From positions 558,001-622,000 of the forward strand of contig CAXXJK010000005.1 in the NCBI GenBank assembly GCA_963665595.2: 64,000 bases of DNA, read 5' to 3'. The notes under the pieces are model-generated. The model saw nothing but the letters and a program-made list of their open reading frames with translations, was not told the origin of the DNA and did not search any database. Numbering within the stretch: the first letter of the stretch is position 1; each line of letters begins with the position of its first letter. The stretch is from G963665595 sp963665595. Its GTDB lineage: Bacteria > Actinomycetota > Coriobacteriia > Coriobacteriales > CADBOM01. Positions 51,763-61,224 of this stretch are shown one piece after another. Position numbers and translations under genes: made by a program.

Positions 51763-53436
51763 ATGCAGCAGCAACTTGAAGAAGTCATATCTCATGCTAT
51801 TCAACAGGCTATCGCCGCAGGCGAGCTTGATCTTTCTGCCGTCCCCGCGGTTGCCCTCGAGCGTCCCAAAGATGCATCACATGGCGACTGGGCCTCTACG
51901 GTCTCATTGCGCTGTGCAAAGGAAGCACACCAGTCGCCGCGTGCGATTGCCGAGATAATTGTTTCTCATATTTCTCTTGAAGGCATTATTGAGTCAGTTG
52001 ATATTGCCGGTCCGGGATTCATCAACTTTACTCTGTCACCCGCGGCATGGCAACAGGTTATTCGCCAGGCGCATGAAGAGGGAACTTCGTTTGGGCGCTC
52101 ATGTGTCAACCCTGCACATCCTGAGTATCGTCCGCGGGTACTGCTAGAGTATGTATCGGCAAACCCGACAGGGCCTATGCATGTTGGTCATGGGCGTTGG
52201 GCCGCATTGGGCTCTTCGCTTGCTTGTGTGATGGAGCATGCGGGATGGGATGTCACGCAAGAGTTTTATATCAACGATGCCGGCGTACAGATGGAGCGTT
52301 TTGCTCAGTCAATAGTGGTGCGTTATCTGGAGCTATGTGGGCAGGACGTTGAATTTCCTGAAGATGGTTATGGTGGAGCCTATATTGGTGAGATTGCCCA
52401 GATGATCATGGACGAAGAGGGAGACCAGTGGCTCGTGCGTCCAGATGATGAGCGTGCAGCCTATTTCATGGATTACGGATACCGCATCATGCTTGGCCGT
52501 ATGGCAAGCGTGCTTGATAGAGCAAACACCCATTTTGATTCATGGTTTTCAGAGCGGACACTCTACGTGCCCGATGCGAGGGGGAGAAATCCCATCGAGC
52601 ACACGCTTACTGTGCTTGCTTGTGGTGGCTATCTTTTCAAAAATGAGGGAGCTACGTGGTTTCGCACCACTGACTTTGGCGACGACAAAGATCGCGTATT
52701 GGTGAAGTCAGACGGTTCGTATACCTATTTTGCTCCCGACATTGCGTATCACAACGACAAATTCTCTCGAGGGTACGACTTGGCGATCAACATTTTAGGG
52801 GCCGACCACCATGGGTATGTCACACGGCTGAAAGCAGCCTGTACGGCGTTGGGCTATGAGGGTCAACTTGAGGTGTTGCTAGGTCAGCTGGTCAATCTCT
52901 TCCGTGACGGAGAAGTCGTGCGCATGTCTAAGCGTACGGGTGCGATGGTGACGTTTGAAGAGTTGCTTGAAGAAGTAGGCCCTGATGCAACCCGTTATCT
53001 CATGCTTGCACGTTCCACTGATCAAGCGGTTGATTTTGATATAGAGGCCGCCAAGAAGCAGGATGCGTCTAATCCTGTCTACTATGTGCAGTATGCCCAT
53101 GCGCGTATCTGCTCGTTGATACGCAAAGCGCCGCGTCCTCTACAAGAAGATGCAGATCTGTCACTTCTGGTGGACCCTTCTGAAATCATTCTGGCAAAAA
53201 AGATTAGCGAGTTTGGCGGACTTATCACGGCTGCGGCACGTGATTATGCACCGTTTCGTTTAACGCATTACGCAGAAGCATTGGCATCGACGTTTCATTC
53301 GTTTTACACGTGTTGTCAGGTCATCTCAGATGATGAAGCTCTCACCGATGCACGCCTGTATCTTGTTGAGACAACCCGTGGTGTACTCCAGTTGGTGTTA
53401 AGTCTTCTCGGCGTGAGCGCTCCTGAGCGTATGTGA
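51763..53436 (+). CDS. argS: Arginyl-tRNA synthetase
   Basis: A 557-residue class I synthetase: N-terminal Add-1 domain, HIGH motif as PTGPMHVGHGRWAALG, KMSK motif as VRMSKRTGAMVTF, and the C-terminal anticodon-binding DALR domain ending VLQLVLSLLGVSAPERM. It charges tRNA-Arg with arginine in the cytoplasm. ATG 51763 has TATGGAG upstream; ATGs at 51736 and 51748 are in frame but weaker. It is followed by lysA and hom on the same strand. Confidence 0.95.
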   Translation: MQQQLEEVISHAIQQAIAAGELDLSAVPAVALERPKDASHGDWASTVSLRCAKEAHQSPRAIAEIIVSHISLEGIIESVDIAGPGFINFTLSPAAWQQVIRQAHEEGTSFGRSCVNPAHPEYRPRVLLEYVSANPTGPMHVGHGRWAALGSSLACVMEHAGWDVTQEFYINDAGVQMERFAQSIVVRYLELCGQDVEFPEDGYGGAYIGEIAQMIMDEEGDQWLVRPDDERAAYFMDYGYRIMLGRMASVLDRANTHFDSWFSERTLYVPDARGRNPIEHTLTVLACGGYLFKNEGATWFRTTDFGDDKDRVLVKSDGSYTYFAPDIAYHNDKFSRGYDLAINILGADHHGYVTRLKAACTALGYEGQLEVLLGQLVNLFRDGEVVRMSKRTGAMVTFEELLEEVGPDATRYLMLARSTDQAVDFDIEAAKKQDASNPVYYVQYAHARICSLIRKAPRPLQEDADLSLLVDPSEIILAKKISEFGGLITAAARDYAPFRLTHYAEALASTFHSFYTCCQVISDDEALTDARLYLVETTRGVLQLVLSLLGVSAPERM

Positions 53437-53604
53437 CGGTGTGGTAAGGCGATAGCGCCTGCCTAATTCATAGAATATGCACGAAGACGAAATGTTTGTT
53501 ACAAAATCAGGGGCAACGGTCATTTGTCTGGTTTTGTGGATTATCCTATGTATAGTCTCATGTGAGTCTCAGGATAGATGTACCGAGAGGATATTGAAGG
53601 AATT

Positions 53605-54963
53605 ATGAGCATACGTACCGATCTGCCTATGCCCGCACCAGATATGAGAACAGCTCGGGACCTCGGTCCGGTTCTTCCCCTCACCGCTGAGGTTGTCGAG
53701 GGACATCTCTTCATTGGAGGTGTGGATACCGTCGAGCTTGCCCGTACGCAAGGCACTGCTCTGTATGTCATGGACCAGGCTCATATTGAGCATCAACTCA
53801 AAGAATACCATGACCGTATGGCCGAGGCCTTCGACGGAGGATCGGTATTCTATGCAGGGAAAGCCTTTACGGGAATTGCGATGTGCCGGTTGGTTGAGGA
53901 AGCAGGATGCAATCTACTGTGCGCCGGTGGCGGAGAGCTAGCCGTAGCGCAAGCAGCGGGGTTTCCGGCAAATCGTATTTCCATGCATGGCAACAATAAG
54001 ACTGAAACCGAGATTGCTGAAGCTCTTGAGGCGGGTGTGGGGCGTCTCGTCATTGATTCTCTGGAAGAGCTGTATCGCATTGATCGTATTGCTGCCTTAA
54101 CGGGTCGCGTACAGCCAGTTTTGATTCGCGTCAAGCCGGGTGTGGTTGCCGATACTCATGAGTATCTTCAGGTAGGTGCTGAAGATTCGAAGTTTGGGTT
54201 TGGACTTTCTGATGATACCGCGTTTGACGCAGTGAAAGAGGCGCTCACCTGCGATCACGTGGCGCTCGCTGGTATTCATGTGCATATTGGTTCGCAGATA
54301 TTCGCGATCGATTCATTTGCTTCTACCGCGATGGTCATGGCGCGTTTTTTTGCAGACGTGAGAGGGCGTCTTGGATACACTTTCGATGAACTTGATATGG
54401 GCGGTGGTTTAGGCATTGCCTATCAAGCCGACGACGAACCGCCTTCGATAGCAGAGTATGTGCAACTCCTCAAAGAGTCACTGGAATCTCAGTTCGCTCT
54501 TCACGATCTGCCCTTACCGCGCGTCGCTATTGAACCGGGGCGCAGTGTGGTTGCCGATGCCGGCGTTACGCTTTATACGGTAGGTTCCGTCAAGGTTCTG
54601 CCTGACATTCGCACCTATGTTGCCGTTGATGGTGGCATGACGGACAATATTCGAACGGCACTGTATGGTGCACGCTATGAAGCCATCGTAGCAAACAAGG
54701 CTGACCAGCCACGAAGCCAAGTGGTTACCATCGCAGGAAAACACTGCGAATCTGGCGATATTATCGACTACAATGTGCCTATTCAAGACGTTGAGCCAGG
54801 CGACATCATCTGCGTATTTTCTACGGGAGCTTACAACCAGACGATGTCGAGTAATTATAACAAGCAGGTTCGCTCTGCCGTCGTATTCGTTAAAGATGGC
54901 ATCGCTCGTACGGTTATTCGTCGTGAGACCTATGCTGATCTGCTTGCCTGCGAAGTATACTGA
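53605..54963 (+). CDS. lysA: Diaminopimelate decarboxylase
   Basis: A 452-residue PLP enzyme: the Lys in FYAGKAFTGIAM binds the cofactor, HVHIGSQIF and GGGLGIAY are family blocks, EPGRSVVADAG and CESGDII follow, and the C-terminal TGAYNQTMSSNYN holds the active-site Tyr. It makes lysine from meso-diaminopimelate. ATG 53605 has GAAGGAATT upstream. Followed by hom after 71 bases. Confidence 0.95.
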   Translation: MSIRTDLPMPAPDMRTARDLGPVLPLTAEVVEGHLFIGGVDTVELARTQGTALYVMDQAHIEHQLKEYHDRMAEAFDGGSVFYAGKAFTGIAMCRLVEEAGCNLLCAGGGELAVAQAAGFPANRISMHGNNKTETEIAEALEAGVGRLVIDSLEELYRIDRIAALTGRVQPVLIRVKPGVVADTHEYLQVGAEDSKFGFGLSDDTAFDAVKEALTCDHVALAGIHVHIGSQIFAIDSFASTAMVMARFFADVRGRLGYTFDELDMGGGLGIAYQADDEPPSIAEYVQLLKESLESQFALHDLPLPRVAIEPGRSVVADAGVTLYTVGSVKVLPDIRTYVAVDGGMTDNIRTALYGARYEAIVANKADQPRSQVVTIAGKHCESGDIIDYNVPIQDVEPGDIICVFSTGAYNQTMSSNYNKQVRSAVVFVKDGIARTVIRRETYADLLACEVY

Positions 54964-55034
54964 CGTACACTGAAACGCGCTGTTGGCGCGAGTGGGCTTG
55001 GGCGAATGCTCGAGCCTCAACCGTAAGGAGAGAT

Positions 55035-56333
55035 ATGCGTACCATCAATATCGGTATCATTGGATTGGGAACCGTCGGAAGTGGCGTAATCCAGATCATT
55101 CAGAAACATCACGATGATTTTTTGAATCATCAGGGCGTTGACATACAGATTACCCGTGTTGCTTCTCGCCGCGACAATGTGGCGCGTGAATATGGGCTTA
55201 TGGATGTATTCAGCTTTGACGGTATGGATGTAGTGAATGACCCCGCTATAGATATTGTCGTCGAACTGGTAGGCGGAACAGGCATCGCCAAAGACATCAT
55301 ACTTGCGGCACTCCGTGCAGGTAAGCAGGTGGTGACCGCTAACAAAGCGCTCATGGCTTCTATGGGTGCTGAAGTCTATGAAGCGGCCCGAGAAGGGCAG
55401 ACGGCTATTTTCTATGAGGCGGCAGTGGGTGGCGGCATTCCCATCATCGGGCCCCTTAAAAACTATCTTGATGCCAATGAGATATCGTCAATTATGGGTA
55501 TCGTCAATGGTACTACCAACTATATGTTGACCCGTATGAGCCAGAATCATTTAAGCTACGAGGATGCTCTCGCGCAGGCGCAAAAGAAAGGCTATGCTGA
55601 AGCCGACCCCACCGCAGATGTGGAAGGGTATGATGCGGCGGCAAAAATCGCCATTCTTGCGTCAATTGCCTACAATTCGCGCGTAACGTTAGATGATGTT
55701 CCAACAGAAGGCATCTCCGCGCTCTCCGCAACGGACATCGCCTATGCTGACGAGATGGGCTATTGTATCAAGCTGCTTGCCATCGCAAACCGAAGCGAAG
55801 AGGGCATCGATATCCGTGTGCATCCCACCATGCTTCCTAAGTCTCATCCGCTGTGTGCCGTGAATGGTGTTTTCAACGCCATCTATGTAGTGGGTGATTT
55901 CGTGGGAGAGACAATGTTTTACGGGCAGGGTGCAGGCTCGGGTCCTGCGGCATCGGCGGTAGTGGGTAACATTATTGAAGTTGCTCGGCAGCTTGCGGCA
56001 GATATGCCTATTCTTGAACACTGCACCTGTACCGATGAGGTGTCCCTGCGTCCTATGGATCGCTTGAGGACCCGCTACTATCTGCGCTTCCCGGTATATG
56101 ATCGTCCCGGTGTCTTCGCCCAGATAGCCGAGGCTTTTGCCGCTCATAATGTATCGTTGTATTCCGTGGTTCAGCGGGGTACCGTCTCTTCTGATGTTGA
56201 CGAGCAGGAAAACACCACCGATGTCGTTGTCGTCACTCATCATGCACTTGAGGCCGACATGCAGGCGGCGCTTGCCGAGATTGCCCAAACTGAAACGACG
56301 GCGGGCGTGCCAGCGCTCATCCGTGTTGTGTAG
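55035..56333 (+). CDS. hom: Homoserine dehydrogenase
   Basis: A 432-residue enzyme: NAD(P)-binding GIIGLGTVGSGVIQI, GTTNYMLTRM and the catalytic region AKKGYAEADPTADVEGYDAA, then a C-terminal ACT domain (FPVYDRPGVFAQIAEAFAAH) for feedback by threonine. It reduces aspartate semialdehyde to homoserine for threonine and methionine. GGAGAG precedes the ATG. Probably in one unit with lysA and ppx. Confidence 0.95.
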   Translation: MRTINIGIIGLGTVGSGVIQIIQKHHDDFLNHQGVDIQITRVASRRDNVAREYGLMDVFSFDGMDVVNDPAIDIVVELVGGTGIAKDIILAALRAGKQVVTANKALMASMGAEVYEAAREGQTAIFYEAAVGGGIPIIGPLKNYLDANEISSIMGIVNGTTNYMLTRMSQNHLSYEDALAQAQKKGYAEADPTADVEGYDAAAKIAILASIAYNSRVTLDDVPTEGISALSATDIAYADEMGYCIKLLAIANRSEEGIDIRVHPTMLPKSHPLCAVNGVFNAIYVVGDFVGETMFYGQGAGSGPAASAVVGNIIEVARQLAADMPILEHCTCTDEVSLRPMDRLRTRYYLRFPVYDRPGVFAQIAEAFAAHNVSLYSVVQRGTVSSDVDEQENTTDVVVVTHHALEADMQAALAEIAQTETTAGVPALIRVV

Positions 56334-56349
56334 ATAAGGAACACGATAG

Positions 56350-57276
56350 GTGGCCCATTCGGAGTTATACGCGATCATTGATATTGGTTCGAATACGATG
56401 CGTCTCTCGGTCTACAAGGTAGAAGAGGGCCGTTTTTCGGTCATGTTTCACAAGAAGGAGATGGCAAGTCTTGCAAGTTACGTCGATGATGATGATCGTC
56501 TCAGCAAGGCTGGCATCCGCCAGGCGATAGATATTTTGTACTCGTTTACCTCGATCTGCGAATGCCTCGGGGTTGAAAGTATCTATCCTTTTGCAACAGC
56601 GTCACTGCGTAACATCGTGAATACCCAAGAAGTCGTTGAAAAGATAGAGAATGAGACAGGCTACGTCATCAGCGTTTTGACGGGCAGGCAGGAAGCGGAA
56701 TACGATTTCCTTGGTGCCATGAATGCTGTTGATCTTTCTGAGGGCTTGCTTGTTGACATTGGTGGTGGCTCAACGGAATTGGTATTCTTCAAACGACGCG
56801 CTGCTCTTGTCAGTGCATCGTTGCCCATTGGCTCGCTCAATCTATACAAACGGTTTATCGCTGGGCTTATACCCGACGAGAACGAATCACAAGAGATCTG
56901 CGCGATGGTTGCCCGAGAGCTTGCCACGGTGGAACTACCATCTGAGAAAAACGACACGACGGTGATCTGTGGCGTGGGCGGTACTATTCGTGCTGCATCG
57001 AGGTTATACAACGCGCACTACGATCTGCCGAGCGATAATTGGGTATTTGACTACCGCGATCTCTGCGAACTGCTGGAGATATTTTCTCAAGACACGCGTG
57101 AAAACCGCGCCAAAATATTGCGCATCATTCCTGAGCGTATCCATACGATTGTACCCGGCATGCTGGTTCTTAAAACCATAGCGGAGCGCTACGATTGCCG
57201 CAAAGTCGTGGTAAGCACGTGTGGCGTTCGCGAAGGCTATCTGCTCACTGTTCTTACCGCACAAGGTCTTATGTAG
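56350..57276 (+). CDS. ppx: Ppx/GppA-family exopolyphosphatase
   Basis: A 308-residue protein with the actin-like ATPase folds IIDIGSNTMRLSVYKVE and LLVDIGGGSTELVFF. It covers only the catalytic core; the C-terminal HD-like domains of E. coli Ppx are absent, as in actinobacterial Ppx1. It removes phosphate from polyphosphate or hydrolyses pppGpp. Start GTG 56350 with AAGGA nine bases upstream, 16 bases after hom. Its place not far from the pst genes fits phosphate storage. Confidence 0.9.
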   Translation: MAHSELYAIIDIGSNTMRLSVYKVEEGRFSVMFHKKEMASLASYVDDDDRLSKAGIRQAIDILYSFTSICECLGVESIYPFATASLRNIVNTQEVVEKIENETGYVISVLTGRQEAEYDFLGAMNAVDLSEGLLVDIGGGSTELVFFKRRAALVSASLPIGSLNLYKRFIAGLIPDENESQEICAMVARELATVELPSEKNDTTVICGVGGTIRAASRLYNAHYDLPSDNWVFDYRDLCELLEIFSQDTRENRAKILRIIPERIHTIVPGMLVLKTIAERYDCRKVVVSTCGVREGYLLTVLTAQGLM

Positions 57277-57295
57277 GTCTGAGGCGTGCGACCTG

Positions 57296-59008
57296 TCAGT
57301 TACCGCTATTAGCGATGGCGCGGCTCAGCTCTTCGCTGAGGCGATCCATCTCGACGGTGTCTTTCTTTTTGACCGCACGGCGCAGTTGCTTAATGAGATC
57401 TTCCAGATATCGTTTAGCTTCCTTGTCATCTTTCCCCATGCCGCTCACTACCTGTTCGGCCTGGTTGCAGAGGCTTTCGGCTTCATTGGCGTGTTGCTGC
57501 TCTTTTTCAAACGCTGCATCTTCAGCGGCGTGTGCTGCTGCATCGATGCGCGCGCGTTCGATTTCTGCCTGTGTGAGGTTACTCGAGCCTTCGATGGTGA
57601 TGTCAGCGCTGTTGCCAGTTCCGAGGTCCTTTGCGGTTACGTGAACAATGCCGTTGGCATCAAGTGCGAAAGTGACTTCGATCTGAGGCTGTCCCTTAAA
57701 GCTTCGCTTGATGCCGCCTAAACGAAACTTGCCCAGTGACTTGTTTTCGCTTGCTCGCCTGCGCTCGCCTTGAAGCACGTTGATCTCTACTTGTGTCTGT
57801 AGCGCTGAGGCAGTCGTGTATGTCTCGGAGTGCGTGATAGGTATGGTTGAGTTGCGCTCAATAAGCGTAGCCATGACATCACCTTTGAGCTCGACACCAA
57901 GAGAGAGCGGGGTGATATCAAGAAGTACCAAACCTCCGATAACACCACCGAGCACGCCTGCTTGCAGGCAGGCACCAAGCGCGACGCTTTCGTCGGGGTT
58001 TATGTTGTGAGAAGGTTCTTGGTTAGTCAGCTTTTTCACCGCATCACGTACGGCGGGGATGCGGGTGGAGCCTCCTACCAGCAGAACTTTGCCCAAGTCA
58101 GAAGCGGTAAGCCCTGCATCTGAAAGCGCTTGACGGGTTGGTCCTATGGTAGCGTCTACGAGGTCGGCGGTAAGTGCGTCAAATTTTGCACGGGTTATTT
58201 CCATGCTGAGGTGAAGTGGCTCTGAACCTTTAGTAAATATGAAGGGAAGATTGATGGCTGCTTGCTGCGCGGAGGAGAGATCTTTCTTCGCTTGTTCGCA
58301 TGCTTCACGTACGCGTTGCAAGGCAGCAGGATCTTTAGCGAGATCGGCATGTTTTTCGCGTTTGAATTCTTTGACTACATAGTCGACGAGACGCGCGTCG
58401 AAATCATCACCGCCGAGATGATTGTTTCCGCCCGTTGCTTTGACCTCGATGATGCCACCGGATATCTCAAGTATCGATACATCGAAGGTTCCACCGCCTA
58501 GGTCATATACCATGACCGCTTTGTTTTCTTCTTTGTCCACCCCGTAGGAGAGGGCGGCGGCGGTAGGCTCGTTGACGATGCGCTGAACGTTTAAGCCTGC
58601 TATGGTTCCGGCATCTTTTGTGGCTTGGCGTTGAGAATCCGTGAAGTATGCAGGCACGGTGATAACCGCATCGCTGACGGGACCGCCCAGATAGGCTTCA
58701 GCATCTTTTTTGAGCTTACCGAGAATCATGGCCGATAGTTCTTGTGGTGAATACTGATGACCGTCAATATTGATGCGCCGATCGCTTCCCATGTCGCGCT
58801 TGATCGAGGAAACAGTGCGGTCAGGGTTCATGGCAGCTTGCCTGCGTGCTGCTGCCCCCACCAGTCGTTCACCCTCACGGGTAAATGCTACGACAGAAGG
58901 GGTCGTGCGTTCACCATCACTGTTGACGATAACGGTAGGTTTGTCGCCTTCCATTACCGCGACGCAGGAATTAGTAGTGCCGAGGTCTATGCCGATCATC
59001 TTTCCCAT
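57296..59008 (-). CDS. dnaK: Hsp70 chaperone DnaK, short form
   Basis: A 570-residue Hsp70: IGIDLGTTNSCVAVMEGDKP, VITVPAYFTDSQRQATKDAG, the phosphate loop DLGGGTFDVSILEI, and the linker VLLDITPLSLGVELKGDV. The substrate-binding and lid regions are present but end soon after (AIANSGN), without the acidic tail (EEVD-like) of typical DnaK (600-640 residues). No grpE, dnaJ or hspR is adjacent, unlike the usual actinobacterial operon, so this may be the main DnaK or an extra one. AAAGGAA precedes the ATG. Confidence 0.9.
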   Translation of the reverse strand: MGKMIGIDLGTTNSCVAVMEGDKPTVIVNSDGERTTPSVVAFTREGERLVGAAARRQAAMNPDRTVSSIKRDMGSDRRINIDGHQYSPQELSAMILGKLKKDAEAYLGGPVSDAVITVPAYFTDSQRQATKDAGTIAGLNVQRIVNEPTAAALSYGVDKEENKAVMVYDLGGGTFDVSILEISGGIIEVKATGGNNHLGGDDFDARLVDYVVKEFKREKHADLAKDPAALQRVREACEQAKKDLSSAQQAAINLPFIFTKGSEPLHLSMEITRAKFDALTADLVDATIGPTRQALSDAGLTASDLGKVLLVGGSTRIPAVRDAVKKLTNQEPSHNINPDESVALGACLQAGVLGGVIGGLVLLDITPLSLGVELKGDVMATLIERNSTIPITHSETYTTASALQTQVEINVLQGERRRASENKSLGKFRLGGIKRSFKGQPQIEVTFALDANGIVHVTAKDLGTGNSADITIEGSSNLTQAEIERARIDAAAHAAEDAAFEKEQQHANEAESLCNQAEQVVSGMGKDDKEAKRYLEDLIKQLRRAVKKKDTVEMDRLSEELSRAIANSGN

Positions 59009-59251
59009 GCCAGTTCCTTTCCAGATGGTGCGCCTGTCTGCCGCCGTTCGTTTGAATTCTGAAGGTATTATAGACGCAAAGTCTGAACGACAACTGAACA
59101 GAACCGATTTCGCTGCTTATGTGCGGTCCGCTCTGGCTTCAGCCGATAAAACAAAAACATTCGCTCCTTGTTTCGTTCACAACTAGGCGACAGTATCTGA
59201 CAGTGGTCTCGGTGGGGGCGATCAAGATGTGAGCTGCGCTTGCCGATGGAA
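59009..59251. other. Intergenic region between dnaK and pstS
   Basis: Divergent promoter region. I find no CIRCE or HAIR element for dnaK. The side near pstS carries the Pho boxes listed separately. Confidence 0.4.
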
Positions 59252-59322
59252 TTTACAATGCATGCCTGGTTTTCGTAGCTATTTTACAAATATTTTACAA
59301 CTGAACCTCCGGCCTCTTTACA
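59252..59322 (+). promoter_or_regulatory. Pho boxes (TTTACA repeats) upstream of pstS
   Basis: TTTACA occurs at 59252, 59283, 59294 and 59317. The middle pair is separated by exactly five bases (11-bp period), the spacing of PhoP direct repeats TT(A/C/T)ACA in Gram-positive bacteria. A PhoP-like response regulator gene ends this window. Confidence 0.6.
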
Positions 59323-59398
59323 TTTCATCTCTACACTACAGTCGTCAGGATATTGCCTTGACGAATGAGCATTTGAATTCACGAGATGGGAAACAAGA

Positions 59399-60280
59399 TT
59401 GAAGGCAAGGCAGTGTATCGCAGCATTGATGGCGTCGGGGATTCTCGTGCTTACCGTCATGGGGTTGGTCGGATGCGGTTCGCAGAGGTCAGCAAACGAT
59501 GCATCAGTTACGGCTGTTTCGCGTGAGGATGGCTCGGGCACTCGCTCGTCATTTGTCTCGCTGTTTGGTATACAGGGTACCGATTCCAAGGGTAAGACGA
59601 TCGACATTACCACAGCGTATGCAGAGGTAACCAATTCAACGGCGGTCATGATGACCACGATTGCTGGCAACAAATATGCGATTGGTTATATTTCCTTGGG
59701 TTCTCTCGATAATTCCGTGAAAGCGTTGAAAGTCGATGGAGCTGAGCCGACGATTGCAAATGTTAAAAATGGAACCTACAAGATTGTCCGTCCGTTTATT
59801 GTGGTAACTAAAGCCAATCTCTCGGCACTCGGCCAAGATTTTTTGAACTATGTTATGAGTGCCGAAGGGCAAAAGGTCGTGCTCGATACGGGCTATGTTA
59901 CAGTGGACGATGCGGCACCATCATATACCGGCAAAAATCAATCAGGCACACTAGTCATCGCAGGTTCCTCTTCGGTCACACCGGTTATGGAAAAACTTGT
60001 TGAGGCCTACAAGGCTATTAATCCTCGGGTAGATATTCAACTCCAAGAGTCCGATTCCTCAACAGGTATTAGTGGCGTGACACAGGGAATTTGTGATATC
60101 GGCATGTCTTCTCGTACCCTGAAAGACTCCGAACTAGCAAATGGCCTGACTCCCTTAGTCATCGTACGAGATGGTATCTGCGTCATCGTAAATAACACGA
60201 ATGCACGAGACGCTATTTCAAGCGATTCGGTTAAAGCGATCTATACGGGTGCCATTACTACTTGGGCACAAGTCGACTGA
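59399..60280 (+). CDS. pstS: Phosphate-binding lipoprotein PstS, circularly permuted order
   Basis: A 293-residue lipoprotein (TTG start, lipobox MGLVGC). The order of its halves is exchanged compared with E. coli PstS: the SREDGSGTRSSFVSLFGI phosphate loop and AIGYISLGSL block come first, then TLVIAGSSSVTPVMEKLVEA and ESDSSTGISGVTQGICDIGM, ending at GAITTWAQVD, which in ordinary PstS is the middle. I recall this arrangement from other anaerobic Gram-positives. It delivers phosphate to PstCA. Followed by pstC after 83 bases. Confidence 0.87.
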   Translation: MKARQCIAALMASGILVLTVMGLVGCGSQRSANDASVTAVSREDGSGTRSSFVSLFGIQGTDSKGKTIDITTAYAEVTNSTAVMMTTIAGNKYAIGYISLGSLDNSVKALKVDGAEPTIANVKNGTYKIVRPFIVVTKANLSALGQDFLNYVMSAEGQKVVLDTGYVTVDDAAPSYTGKNQSGTLVIAGSSSVTPVMEKLVEAYKAINPRVDIQLQESDSSTGISGVTQGICDIGMSSRTLKDSELANGLTPLVIVRDGICVIVNNTNARDAISSDSVKAIYTGAITTWAQVD

Positions 60281-60363
60281 GCTGTGTGTGATGAGGAGAT
60301 GACACATTCTGTGGTCAATAATGCAGAGGGAGGCATTTGTCTTCGATGAAAAAGGATCAACCT

Positions 60364-61224
60364 ATGATTCTGCGTAATTTCAAAGAGCAGTCGATGAAGG
60401 TAGTCTTCTTTCTGGCCGCCTGTGTTTCGGTGCTGGCCGTGGTACTCATATGCGTCTTCCTGTTTGCTCATGGGTTTCCCGCGATAGGCGAGATCGGTCT
60501 GACGAATTTCTTGTTTGGTACTGTGTGGGCACCCAGTCAAGATCTCTACGGTATCTTTCCCATGATAATAGGGTCAATCTATGTGACTGCCGGTGCCATT
60601 GTCATCGGTGTTCCCATAGGTCTTCTCTCTGCGATCTTTCTTGCGCGCTTTTGCCCGCCCCGTCTTCATAAAATATTAAAACCAGCTACGGATCTTCTTG
60701 CGGGTATTCCTTCGATCGTTTACGGGTTTTTTGGCCTGATGGTTATTGTGCCCATTCTGCAGGATGTGTTTTTCACATCAGGCAAAGGGGTACTTACCGC
60801 CTCGATTTTGTTGGGTATCATGATTCTTCCCACTATAATCAGTGTGAGCGAGGCATCTGTCCGCGCGGTGCCGGAGAGTTACTACGAGGGGGCACTTGCG
60901 CTGGGTGCCACGCATGAGCGCAGCGTGTTTTCGACGGTTGTGCCTGCTGCAAAGTCAGGTATTATGGCCGCAGTCATCTTAGGCATTGGACGCGCTATTG
61001 GTGAGACCATGGCGGTCATCATGATCGCCGGAAATCAAGCGATTATACCCTCAAGCATTCTCAGCGGCGTACGCACTCTTACGGCAAACGTCGTACTTGA
61101 GATGGGCTATGCAACCGATCTGCATCGTGAAGCACTCATAGCCACCGCAGTCGTATTATTCATCTTCATTCTTATCATCAATCTCTGTTTCTCAATACTC
61201 AAGCGCAAAGGAGAGCGAGCATGA
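60364..61224 (+). CDS. pstC: Phosphate ABC transporter permease PstC
   Basis: A 286-residue membrane protein with six helices and the PstC pattern: ADLLAGIPSIVYGFFGL-like ATDLLAGIPSIVYGFFG, then ALALGATHERSVFSTVV and AVILGIGRAIGETMAVIMIAG (EAA loop). ATG 60364 has AAAGGATC upstream; ATG 60346 and TTG 60337 are longer options. Its stop overlaps pstA (ATGA). Confidence 0.93.
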   Translation: MILRNFKEQSMKVVFFLAACVSVLAVVLICVFLFAHGFPAIGEIGLTNFLFGTVWAPSQDLYGIFPMIIGSIYVTAGAIVIGVPIGLLSAIFLARFCPPRLHKILKPATDLLAGIPSIVYGFFGLMVIVPILQDVFFTSGKGVLTASILLGIMILPTIISVSEASVRAVPESYYEGALALGATHERSVFSTVVPAAKSGIMAAVILGIGRAIGETMAVIMIAGNQAIIPSSILSGVRTLTANVVLEMGYATDLHREALIATAVVLFIFILIINLCFSILKRKGERA

